A stretch of DNA of 64,000 bases from positions 310,001 through 374,000 of the forward strand of contig NZ_VMSG01000002.1 of the NCBI RefSeq assembly GCF_007713465.1, in the 5' to 3' direction. The notes beneath the pieces were generated by a model. That model was not told the origin of the DNA, ran no database searches, and saw only the letters and a program-made list of their open reading frames with translations. The stretch comes from Pseudomonas sp. H3(2019). GTDB lineage: Bacteria; Pseudomonadota; Gammaproteobacteria; Pseudomonadales; Pseudomonadaceae. Of this stretch, positions 36,135 through 43,813 are shown in pieces; position 1 is the first letter of the stretch, and the number at the start of each line of letters is the position of its first letter. The position numbers and the translations under genes are program-made.

Positions 36135-37352
36135 CTAGAAACAGGTTTCCATGCTTTCGATGACGTTCAACTGCTCATCCACCAGGCAACCGGTGCGCCA
36201 TTTATCGAAGGTCAGGCACGGGTGAGACGTACCGAACGAAATGATGTCGCCCACGCGCAACTGAACCCCGGGCGCGACCGTCATGAACGCATGCTGATCC
36301 ATCACCGCCGTCACTTTGCAGGCACTGACGTCATCACCGATCGCGGGCAGCACACCCGCCCGGTAACGCAGCAACGGCACCGGCAGCCCCGCGTCATACG
36401 CTACGTCGCGCTTGCCCAGGGCAATCACCGCAAACCCCGGCTCCGGCAACGACTGCACATGCGCCCAGACTTCCAGTGCCGGACGCAAGCCTTCATGCAA
36501 GTCGCTACGACGATCGAGCACGCAGCATTGCGCTTCCTTGTAGATGCCATGATCGTGAGCCACGTAACTACCGGGGCGCAGCACGCTGAGGAAACGTCCG
36601 GCAGCGTTCTGGGCTTCGAACGACTCGGCGATCAGGTCATACCAGGCCGAGCCCGACGCAGTGATAATCGGCTTGGCGATGGCGAAAGCGCCGCTGTCTT
36701 GCAACTGCACCGCGAGGCGCACCAGGGACGCAGCAAATTCGCGGATTCCACTGACCGCCTGGTCTCCGTGAATCACCCCTTCGTAGCCTTCAATGCCGGT
36801 CAACGCCAACCCCGGCTGCGCCTTGATCGCTTCGGCCAGCGCCAGTACTTCGGCTTCGCTGCGGCAACCGCAACGGCCGCCGACCACACCGTACTCGATC
36901 ATCACGTTCAGACGCAGACCGCGCGCGGCGAAAAAGGCCCCAAGGTCCGCGACATTGTCCGGGTGATCGACCATGCAGTGAAAGTCGAAAGACGGATCTG
37001 CCAGCAACTCGGCGATCAGCGCCATGTTCGGCGCCCCCACCAACTGATTGGCCATCAACACCCGGCGCACGCCATGGGCGTAGGCGGCGCGAGTCTGCAC
37101 TGCAGTGGCCAGGGTGATGCCCCAGGCACCCGCCTCCAGTTGGCGGCGAAACAGCGACGGAGTCATGCTGGTTTTGCCGTGCGGCGCCAGCTCGGCACCG
37201 CTGTTGCTGACGAATGCCTGCATCCAGCGAATGTTGTGTTCCAGGGCTTCGCGGTGCAGCACCAGCGCCGGCAGGCTGACGTCACGCACCAGGTTGGCGC
37301 CGGGGTGGCCGGCGCCCTTTTCCACGGCGGCGATGTTCAAGGCAGAAGGCAT
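36135..37352 (-). CDS. PLP fold-type III amino-acid deaminase/aldolase (D-serine dehydratase/D-threonine aldolase family)
   Basis: A 405-residue protein. The N-terminal alanine-racemase-like barrel carries the PLP Lys in APHGKTSM (about residue 59), and later parts include ASGSAWYDLI and RPGSYVAHDHGIY. The C-terminal domain has FGTSHPCLTFDKW, whose His and Cys fit the zinc site of DSD1/D-threonine aldolase enzymes. It likely acts on a beta-hydroxy D-amino acid; the exact substrate is not readable. It is followed on the genome by an IclR regulator, RidA and an amino-acid ABC importer on the same strand, which supports a catabolic role. RidA would remove the enamine/imine released by such an enzyme (known RidA chemistry). 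Confidence 0.87.
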   Translation of the reverse strand: MPSALNIAAVEKGAGHPGANLVRDVSLPALVLHREALEHNIRWMQAFVSNSGAELAPHGKTSMTPSLFRRQLEAGAWGITLATAVQTRAAYAHGVRRVLMANQLVGAPNMALIAELLADPSFDFHCMVDHPDNVADLGAFFAARGLRLNVMIEYGVVGGRCGCRSEAEVLALAEAIKAQPGLALTGIEGYEGVIHGDQAVSGIREFAASLVRLAVQLQDSGAFAIAKPIITASGSAWYDLIAESFEAQNAAGRFLSVLRPGSYVAHDHGIYKEAQCCVLDRRSDLHEGLRPALEVWAHVQSLPEPGFAVIALGKRDVAYDAGLPVPLLRYRAGVLPAIGDDVSACKVTAVMDQHAFMTVAPGVQLRVGDIISFGTSHPCLTFDKWRTGCLVDEQLNVIESMETCF

Positions 37353-37389
37353 GTTCTAACTCCTCACACGCGGCCGCGAACGGCCAATG

Positions 37390-38154
37390 TTATTCGTTGA
37401 TGCGACGGGCCAGGTTGTTCGCACTGTCGATCAACACCCGGCGATAGTCGTTGTAGTTGTTCTTGGCATCGGCCCTGGGGGCGACGATGCACAGGGTCGC
37501 AATCGCGACGCCGCTCGGGTCTTTCACCGGGGCGGCAAAGCAATGGGTAAAGGTGTCGGCGACGCTATCGAAGGAGAAGAATCCGTCGATAGCGGCCTGA
37601 CGGATTTCCGCCAGAAAACGCTCCAGCGGCAGGCGTTCGCCGCCTGGCAGGATGAAGTCATCTTCATCGATCAGGTCGACGATTTGCTGGTCGCTCAAGT
37701 GCGCCAGCAACAAACGTCCGGAAGCCGTCCACGGAATCGGCGCGTTCTCGCCAATGTCCGAGGAGATGCGAAAATGCCGCTCGCCCTCCTTCATCAGCGC
37801 CACCGTGTATTTGCGCCCGTTGAGCAGGCACATCTGCGCGGTTTCGCGGGTCTGGCTGACGATCTCCTGCAAGGCGTGATCGGCCTCGCGGCTCAGGTCG
37901 AAATGGCGCAGATGCGCTTGCCCCAGAAAGTACAGTTGCCGGCCAAGGTAGACGTGACCTTCCTTGCCCACCGGTTCGAGAATCCGTCGCTCAAGCAGGG
38001 ACGCGACCAGCTCGTAGACCGTGGATTTCGGACTGCCGATACCACTGGCAATATCGTTCGGACGCAGCGGCTGGCCGATTTCCTTGAGGAAATCGAGGAT
38101 ATCGAACGCCCGGTCCAGACCGCGGGCCCGGCGCTTGATGGTGTCTTCGGTCAT
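37390..38154 (-). CDS. IclR-family transcriptional regulator
   Basis: A 254-residue regulator. The N-terminal winged HTH covers residues 10-70 (AFDILDFLKEIGQPLRPNDI, SPKSTVYELVASLLERRI), followed by the IclR effector domain (TAQMCLLNGRKYTVALM, WTASGRLLLAHL, CFAAPVKDPSGVAIATLCI). ATG 38154 with GGGAA upstream is preferred over 38181. It sits between the RidA gene and the PLP enzyme gene, which it probably controls together with the ABC importer. The effector is unknown. Confidence 0.92.
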   Translation of the reverse strand: MTEDTIKRRARGLDRAFDILDFLKEIGQPLRPNDIASGIGSPKSTVYELVASLLERRILEPVGKEGHVYLGRQLYFLGQAHLRHFDLSREADHALQEIVSQTRETAQMCLLNGRKYTVALMKEGERHFRISSDIGENAPIPWTASGRLLLAHLSDQQIVDLIDEDDFILPGGERLPLERFLAEIRQAAIDGFFSFDSVADTFTHCFAAPVKDPSGVAIATLCIVAPRADAKNNYNDYRRVLIDSANNLARRINE

Positions 38155-38169
38155 GTCAGTGGGTTCCCT

Positions 38170-38280
38170 GATCGTTCCCACGCTCTGCGTGGGAATGCCT
38201 CACTGGACGCTCTGCGTCCGCTTTTTGATGTGACGCTGAGCGTCACTGGATACGTTCCCACGCAGAACGTGGGAACGATC
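38170..38280. repeat. 111-bp REP doublet
   Basis: GATCGTTCCCACGC...GCGTGGGAATG at one end and CGTTCCCACGC...GCGTGGGAACGATC (reverse orientation, one substitution) at the other. Inner hairpins are GGACGCTCTGCGTCC and GTGACGCTGAGCGTCAC. It has the same length and plan as the element at 36012 and separates the RidA gene from the IclR gene. Confidence 0.85.
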
Positions 38281-38285
38281 AATCA

Positions 38286-38672
38286 TCACTTCTTCTTGTA
38301 CGCCACACAATCAATCTCGACCTTGCAGTCGACCATCATGTTCGCCTGCACACAGGCCCGGGCCGGTGCGTGTTCCGGGTTGAAGTATTCGGAGAAGACT
38401 TTGTTGAAGCTCCAGAAATCCCGCGGATCTTCCAGCCATACGCCCGTGCGCACCACGTCTTCGAGGCCATAGCCGGCTTCTTCGAGGATCGCGATCAGGT
38501 TGCGCATGGTCTGGTGAGTCTGCTCAACGATCCCGCCGGCAATGATTTCGCCGTCCACCGCCGGCACCTGGCCAGACACATGCAGCCAGCCATCAGCTTC
38601 GACCGCACGGGCGAAAGGACGAGGCTGGCCGCCACCGGCGGTGCTACCTGTGCCGTAACGAGTAATGCTCAT
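38286..38672 (-). CDS. RidA-family enamine/imine deaminase
   Basis: A 128-residue RidA/YjgF protein. WLHVSGQVPAVDG, GIVEQTHQTMRNLIAILEEA and the signature HAPARACVQANMM contain the conserved Arg that binds the imine carboxylate. It ends CKVEIDCVAYKKK. RidA proteins hydrolyse reactive enamines made by PLP-dependent amino-acid enzymes, which fits the PLP enzyme 1 kb away. It lies 29 bases downstream of the ABC ATPase gene and is probably in the same transcript. Confidence 0.92.
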   Translation of the reverse strand: MSITRYGTGSTAGGGQPRPFARAVEADGWLHVSGQVPAVDGEIIAGGIVEQTHQTMRNLIAILEEAGYGLEDVVRTGVWLEDPRDFWSFNKVFSEYFNPEHAPARACVQANMMVDCKVEIDCVAYKKK

Positions 38673-38701
38673 GGGTATTTCTCCTGATTCAAAATTGAGT
38701 G

Positions 38702-39499
38702 TTAAAAACGCGTGTTCTTGAGAAATTCCGCCAAGCGCGGAGATTGCGGGCGTTCGAACAACTCCTTGGGTGGCCCCTGCTCTTCGATTCGCCCCTGATT
38801 CATGAAAACGATCTTGTCCGAGACTTCAAAGGCAAAACGCATCTCATGGGTCACCAGCAGCATGGTCATGCCATCCTCGGCCAGGCCCTTGATCACGTTC
38901 AATACTTCGCCAACCAGTTCCGGGTCGAGTGCCGACGTCACTTCGTCGAACAGCATCAGACTCGGGTTCATCGCAATCGCTCGGGCTATCGCCACGCGCT
39001 GTTGCTGACCACCCGACAGCTGACCCGGATAGTGGTCGCGACGTTCCAGCAGACCGACACGCTCCAGCCATTTTTCCGCCAGCACCACCGCTTCGTCCTT
39101 GTGCAGCTTTTTGACTTTCAGCAGGCCAAGGGTGACGTTTTGCAATGCCGTGAGATGCGGAAACAGGTTGAACTGCTGAAACGCCATGCCGGTCATGGCC
39201 CGGTGCTGGGCAATGACTTTTTCCGAGTGGCGCACGCGTTTGCCATTGACCTCGTGGTAACCGATGGACTCACCATCGAGCAGGATCTGCCCGCCCTGGA
39301 ACTCTTCGAGCATGTTCACGCAGCGCAGCAGCGTGGTTTTGCCCGAGCCGCTGGAGCCGATCAGCGTGACCACGTTGCCACGCTGCATGCTCAGGTCGAC
39401 GCCCTTGAGCACTTCGAGCGGGCCGTATTGCTTGTGCAGACCGCGAATATCCAGCAGGGCCTGGCTAGCGTTTTGAGTCGAAACTTGAGCTTGAATCAT
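38702..39499 (-). CDS. Polar amino-acid ABC transporter ATP-binding protein
   Basis: A 265-residue ATPase of the GlnQ/HisP class. It has Walker [10 protein letters not shown] (about residue 53), signature [17 protein letters not shown], Walker [17 protein letters not shown], the His-switch LVTHEMRFA and an FLKNTRF-like end. The start overlaps the permease stop by 4 bases (ATGA). It energises the two permeases upstream. Confidence 0.94.
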   Translation of the reverse strand: MIQAQVSTQNASQALLDIRGLHKQYGPLEVLKGVDLSMQRGNVVTLIGSSGSGKTTLLRCVNMLEEFQGGQILLDGESIGYHEVNGKRVRHSEKVIAQHRAMTGMAFQQFNLFPHLTALQNVTLGLLKVKKLHKDEAVVLAEKWLERVGLLERRDHYPGQLSGGQQQRVAIARAIAMNPSLMLFDEVTSALDPELVGEVLNVIKGLAEDGMTMLLVTHEMRFAFEVSDKIVFMNQGRIEEQGPPKELFERPQSPRLAEFLKNTRF

Positions 39500-40158
39500 G
39501 GCAAGGCCACCCGCTTTTCAATATGCCGGCCGAGTAATTCGATGGCGTAGTTGATGATGAAAAAGAGAAAACCGGCAAACAGGTAGAACTCCAGGGTCAT
39601 GAAGGTCCGGGCGATGATCTGCTGGGTACTCAGCAGCAACTCGGCCACACCGATCACCGATAGCAAGGTCGAGGCCTTGACGATTTCGGTCGATGAATTG
39701 ACCCAGGTCGGCAAAATCTGCCGCAGCGCCTGAGGCAGCAGTACGTAACCGAGGGCCTGATAAAACGTCAGGCCGATGGCCTTGCTCGCTTCCATCTGCC
39801 CGCGTGGCAGCGCTTGCAACGCACCGCGAACGATCTCGGCAACGTGCGAACCGCAGAACAGCGTCAGCCCCAGCACTCCGGCCTGGAACGCATCGATCTG
39901 CCAACCCAGCGCCGGCGCCATGTAGAAGCAGGCCAGCACCAGCACAAACACCGGTGTGCCACGGATCAGGTCAACGTAAAAACGAAACGGCGCACGCATC
40001 CAGAACTTGCCGTAAGTCAGCACCAGCCCGGCAACGATGCCGATCAGGGTACCCAGCATGATCGCCAGGACAGAGCACTGCACACTGGTCAAAAAGCCCG
40101 ACCACAGGGTTTCGCGGGCGACCCATAACTCATGCAACCAACTTGGGGACTCGTACAT
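39496..40158 (-). CDS. Polar amino-acid ABC transporter permease
   Basis: A 220-residue HisM/GlnP-type permease with about five membrane helices and the EAA loop [20 protein letters not shown]. The frame extends to 40239, but ATG 40158 follows the preceding permease stop (40169) and gives the normal length, so it is chosen. It is coupled to the ATPase gene by a 4-base overlap. Confidence 0.92.
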   Translation of the reverse strand: MYESPSWLHELWVARETLWSGFLTSVQCSVLAIMLGTLIGIVAGLVLTYGKFWMRAPFRFYVDLIRGTPVFVLVLACFYMAPALGWQIDAFQAGVLGLTLFCGSHVAEIVRGALQALPRGQMEASKAIGLTFYQALGYVLLPQALRQILPTWVNSSTEIVKASTLLSVIGVAELLLSTQQIIARTFMTLEFYLFAGFLFFIINYAIELLGRHIEKRVALP

Positions 40159-40168
40159 GGCTGCGCTC

Positions 40169-40831
40169 CTAACGGCGAATCGCCAGACGCTGCTCGAGGT
40201 AACGCAGCAGCATCGCGATGAGATAACAGGCCGCAACATAGAGCGCCGTTGTCACCAGCCAGGTTTCGATCACCCGGTAGCTTTCAACGTTGATCTTGCG
40301 CGCGTAATAAGTCAGCTCCGGCACGGCAATCGCCGCCGCCAGCGAGGTGTCCTTGAACAGCGAAATGAAGTTGTTCGAGAGCGCTGGCAACACGTTGCGC
40401 AACATCACCGGCACGGTGACGTAGGCCTTCACCTGCCATTCCCCCAGACCAATCGCCAGCCCGGCTTCACGCAGGCCTTTAGGGATGCTCAACAACCCGC
40501 CGCGGAACACTTCGGTCAGGTATGCCCCGGCATACAACGACAGGGTGATGATGAACGACGGGAGCTTGTCCAGCCGAATGCCCAGGCTCGGTAGCGCAAA
40601 GTAGATCAACAGAATCAACACCAGAATCGGCGTGTTACGGATCACCGTCACGTACACCGACGCCAGCACCCGCAATGCGCGGTGCTTTGAGAGCAAAGCA
40701 AACGCCATCAGCAGGCCGATCACGCAACCGATGGCGATCGACACCAACGCCAGTTCAAGACCCAGACCGAGCCCCGCCAGCAAGGTGTCGAAATCGCGCC
40801 AGACGGCGGCAAAGTTCAACTGATAGTTCAT
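40169..40831 (-). CDS. Polar amino-acid ABC transporter permease
   Basis: A 220-residue partner permease of the same family. Helices start at LLAGLGLGLELALVSIAIGC, and the EAA loop is REAGLAIGLGEWQVKAYVTV. It precedes the other permease by 10 bases. The two are similar in length but clearly different in sequence, forming the usual heterodimer. Confidence 0.92.
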   Translation of the reverse strand: MNYQLNFAAVWRDFDTLLAGLGLGLELALVSIAIGCVIGLLMAFALLSKHRALRVLASVYVTVIRNTPILVLILLIYFALPSLGIRLDKLPSFIITLSLYAGAYLTEVFRGGLLSIPKGLREAGLAIGLGEWQVKAYVTVPVMLRNVLPALSNNFISLFKDTSLAAAIAVPELTYYARKINVESYRVIETWLVTTALYVAACYLIAMLLRYLEQRLAIRR

Positions 40832-40884
40832 GGTCAGCAGTACCTTGAGCGGGGCGCATTTAGAGGCGCCCCACTCTCACGGGA

Positions 40885-41733
40885 TCATTTGAATTCGACG
40901 GGGAAACCGATTGCCGGGGTAGGAAGGTCTACACCAAACCATTGTTTGAAGGACGCCGCGTAAGTCGGGAACTCAACGCCGGTCATCGCTTCATGCAAGA
41001 CGGTATTGACGAAGTTCAGCCAGTCCTGATCGCCGCGCTTGACCGCACAGGCGTAGGTTTGCGGGCTCCAGGCGTAGGTCGGGCTGCGATAGCGACCAGG
41101 GTTCTGCACCATCAGGTATTTGACCGAAGACTGGTCGGTGGCAGCCGTGTCGGCACGGCCAGAGTTGACTGCCTGGTACATCAAGTCGACGCTGTCATAT
41201 TGGTCAACCTTGGCCTTGGGCAGCGCCTGGTGCACCAGTTCTTCGGCGTAGACGTTTTGCAGTACTGCCACGGTGACGCTGTCGCCGGCCGCTTTCAGGT
41301 CCTCGATTTCCTTGTACTTGCTGTTGGCCGGCAACAGCAGGCCAACGCCTTCGCGGTAGTACGGCAGGGTGAACGCCACTTGCTGCGCACGGCTGGCGGT
41401 GACGGTAATGAACTGGCAGCTCATGTCGACCTTGTCGGTCAGCAAATTGGGAATCCGCGCGTCTGACGACTGCACCACGAACTCGACCTTGCTCGGGTCA
41501 TTGAACAAACCCTTGGCGACCATCCGCCCGATGTCGATATCAAAACCCTGCAATTTTCCGTCTGCCCCCTGAAAGTGCCACGGTGCATTGGTGCTGCCCG
41601 TGCCCACGATCAAATGCCCGCGCTTCAATACGCTGTCGAGCTTGCTGTCCGCCGCCTGGGCAATGCCCACGGCAGAGGCCGTGGCCGCAAAGAGAAAAAC
41701 ACACGCTGTAAACAAGGAAAGTCGACGCTGCAT
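40885..41733 (-). CDS. Polar amino-acid ABC transporter periplasmic binding protein
   Basis: A 282-residue SBP_bac_3 protein. The signal peptide is RRLSLFTACVFLFAATASA, cut before about AADSK. The ligand domain starts KRGHLIVGTGSTNAPWHFQG and includes LQGFDIDIGRMVAKGLF and MSCQFITVTASRAQQVAFTL. ATG 41733 has GGAG 8 bases upstream; the in-frame GTG at 41742 is too close to it. It is the first gene of the importer operon. The ligand is probably an amino acid related to the PLP enzyme substrate (inference). Confidence 0.93.
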   Translation of the reverse strand: MQRRLSLFTACVFLFAATASAVGIAQAADSKLDSVLKRGHLIVGTGSTNAPWHFQGADGKLQGFDIDIGRMVAKGLFNDPSKVEFVVQSSDARIPNLLTDKVDMSCQFITVTASRAQQVAFTLPYYREGVGLLLPANSKYKEIEDLKAAGDSVTVAVLQNVYAEELVHQALPKAKVDQYDSVDLMYQAVNSGRADTAATDQSSVKYLMVQNPGRYRSPTYAWSPQTYACAVKRGDQDWLNFVNTVLHEAMTGVEFPTYAASFKQWFGVDLPTPAIGFPVEFK

Positions 41734-42092
41734 GACGGGCACTCCAGGATGATGTTTATTCCGCTATACCGGAACACGGTATGTAACAACGGAATAGACA
41801 GCAGAAAGTGTGCCATAGCCCGGAAGACAAATCCCCCAGAAAATGAAATATGAATTGAATCAAAGAGATGCGAAAAAACACAAAACAGGCGTTACCAAAC
41901 GACGCAGCGCACAAGCGCTACCGTTGGCTACAGGCACGGGTAGTGGGGCCACATTTGAGGTCAGGTGCGCTTCAAAACGAGACACGTCAGCGCCCTGTAC
42001 CTGTCAACTCTGACAGTAGACGCACCCTGCAGACCGCATTAGCGTTATCACGCGCTTTCACTTCGTCTTGCGGCTGAACAAGGAAGACTTCA
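41734..42092. other. Intergenic region between divergent ABC importer and thioredoxin-like genes
   Basis: About 360 bases. It should carry the importer promoter (around 41750-41860) and the promoter of the thioredoxin-like gene. A 69-codon plus-strand ORF (41868-42077) has no recognisable domain and no good ribosome site. I see no RNA gene. Confidence 0.4.
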
Positions 42093-42545
42093 ATGAGCCC
42101 GACAACCCACTCTCTCGCGCCGCAATACCGCCGGGCATTGAGGACCTACCGCCTGGTCGTCCTGTATTTCGGCAGTCAGTACTGCTGCGCCTGTGAGTTT
42201 GCCGGGCCGAAATTTCGGGCGACGGCCGAGGCCTATAAAGATCGTGCCGAAAGTTACATGCTCAATACCGGCGAATCCCCCCGCCACCCAGAGGTCAGCG
42301 GTACCCCCACCGTGCTGTTCTATCGCAACGGGAAACTGCTGAAAAAACTCAAAGGCTTTGAAAGTGCAGAAGCTTTGAACGCTGTCTTTGCCAGCCTCAT
42401 CGGTAAGGCCCGACGCAAATCTGTCGTGCGCAAACCTCGCCATGATCTGTCATGGTTGCGGCATACCCTAGGCACCTTGCGTACCGTCCCACGGGCACAT
42501 CGACTGGTCGATCGTCGAGCCACCGTCATCAGCAAAAGTCGCTGA
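42093..42545 (+). CDS. Thioredoxin-like protein with basic C-terminal tail
   Basis: A 150-residue protein. Residues 17-105 follow the thioredoxin fold: RLVVLYFGSQYCCACEFAGP carries a C-C-A-C active site and SGTPTVLFYRNGKLLKKLKG has the cis-Pro loop. No signal peptide is present, so it is probably cytoplasmic. The last 45 residues are Arg/Lys-rich (KARRKSVVRKPRHDLSWLRH) and outside the fold. It stands alone before wecB, 116 bases away. It could reduce disulfides or bind a nucleic acid or membrane partner through the tail; the role is unknown. Confidence 0.78.
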   Translation: MSPTTHSLAPQYRRALRTYRLVVLYFGSQYCCACEFAGPKFRATAEAYKDRAESYMLNTGESPRHPEVSGTPTVLFYRNGKLLKKLKGFESAEALNAVFASLIGKARRKSVVRKPRHDLSWLRHTLGTLRTVPRAHRLVDRRATVISKSR

Positions 42546-42661
42546 GACGCTCAAAGGCGTATTGGACAACCCCCCGATCCACTGCTTTCCTTTAATGGAC
42601 CGATTGAAAAGCGTTCGCTCAAACCGCGAGGCTCGAGCAACGTATCGGTTCGGGAGGGGCA

Positions 42662-43813
42662 ATGTCGTTCAAAGTCATGATGGTTTTCGGTACTCGGCCG
42701 GAGGCCATCAAGATGGCCCCGCTGGCCAGAGTTCTGCGTCAGTGGCCTGGTATCGAGCTGAACATCTGTTCCACTGGCCAGCACCTGGAGATGCTCAAAC
42801 AAGTGCTCGACTCGTTCGAGTTGACGGTCGATGAAAACTTGCAAGTGATGACCCAGGGCCAGTCTCTCAACGGCTTGTCCCAGCAACTGCTGATGAACCT
42901 GGATAAAAGTTATGAACGCCTGCATCCAGACATCGTGCTGGTACACGGCGATACCACCACCAGCTTCATCGCCGCCCTCGCCGCCTTTTATCGTCACTTG
43001 CCAATCGGCCACGTCGAGGCAGGTCTGCGCACCGGCAACCTGCGCGCACCGTGGCCGGAAGAAGCCAACCGACGCCTGACCGGGGTGATTGCCGACCTGC
43101 ACTTTTCACCGACCCGTAACGCCCAGGACAACCTGCTGCGTGAAGGTGTGCCGCTGGAAAGCATCGAGATCACCGGTAACACAGTGATCGATGCACTGTT
43201 GTGGATGCGTACCCATCAGCAGGAAATCCACTGGCACCCCGCCGCCGGCTCCCCGCTGGCAATGCTCGACGACAATCGGCGCATAGTGCTGATCACCGGC
43301 CACCGTCGGGAAAACTTCGGCGAAGGCTTTCGCAATATCTGCCAGGCCCTGGCTGACCTGGCCCTGCGCTATCCCGATGTCCAGTTCGTCTACCCGGTGC
43401 ATCTGAATCCGCGGGTGCAAAACGCCGTGTATGACATGCTTTCGGACAAGCCGAACATCTATCTGATCGCGCCCCAGAACTATCAGCATTTCGTCTGGCT
43501 GATGGGCCGGGCACACATCATCCTGACCGACTCCGGTGGCATCCAGGAGGAAGCCCCCGCCATTGGTAAACCGTTGCTGGTGTTGCGCGATGTAACCGAG
43601 CGGCCATCGGTGCTCGAAGGTGGCACCGTGTTGCTGGTGGGTACCGACACCACGAAGATCGTCAAAGAAGCCAGCCAGCTACTCGATGACGAGGCCACCT
43701 ACAAACGCATGAGCCGCATCCACAGCCCTTATGGTGATGGGCACGCCAGTGAACGTATCGCCAAACGTCTCTGCACCTGGTTGAGCGCGCACTCGGCGAG
43801 TAGCCCGTTATGA
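42662..43813 (+). CDS. wecB: UDP-N-acetylglucosamine 2-epimerase (non-hydrolysing)
   Basis: Interconverts UDP-GlcNAc and UDP-ManNAc. The 383 residues contain MMVFGTRPEAIKMAPLA at the N-terminus, HGDTTTSFIAALAAFY, GHVEAGLRTGNL, LITGHRRENFGEGF and TDSGGIQEEAPAIGKPLL, the full family set. GGGAGG is immediately upstream. It overlaps nfrB by 4 bases (ATGA), so it is in the nfr operon. UDP-ManNAc is the known donor precursor of the NfrB-dependent polysaccharide in E. coli. Confidence 0.95.
   Translation: MSFKVMMVFGTRPEAIKMAPLARVLRQWPGIELNICSTGQHLEMLKQVLDSFELTVDENLQVMTQGQSLNGLSQQLLMNLDKSYERLHPDIVLVHGDTTTSFIAALAAFYRHLPIGHVEAGLRTGNLRAPWPEEANRRLTGVIADLHFSPTRNAQDNLLREGVPLESIEITGNTVIDALLWMRTHQQEIHWHPAAGSPLAMLDDNRRIVLITGHRRENFGEGFRNICQALADLALRYPDVQFVYPVHLNPRVQNAVYDMLSDKPNIYLIAPQNYQHFVWLMGRAHIILTDSGGIQEEAPAIGKPLLVLRDVTERPSVLEGGTVLLVGTDTTKIVKEASQLLDDEATYKRMSRIHSPYGDGHASERIAKRLCTWLSAHSASSPL

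Noticed and set aside
36012..38280. CRISPR-like repeats near the amino-acid block
   Set aside because: Only two elements with internal palindromes and a gene pair between them. These are REP doublets, not regularly spaced repeats.
41868..42077. 69-codon ORF upstream of the thioredoxin-like gene
   Set aside because: No domain, no ribosome site and composition unlike a protein; treated as intergenic.
42662..43813. wecB as part of an O-antigen or enterobacterial common antigen cluster
   Set aside because: No other such genes are present, and it overlaps nfrB, so it belongs to the nfr operon.
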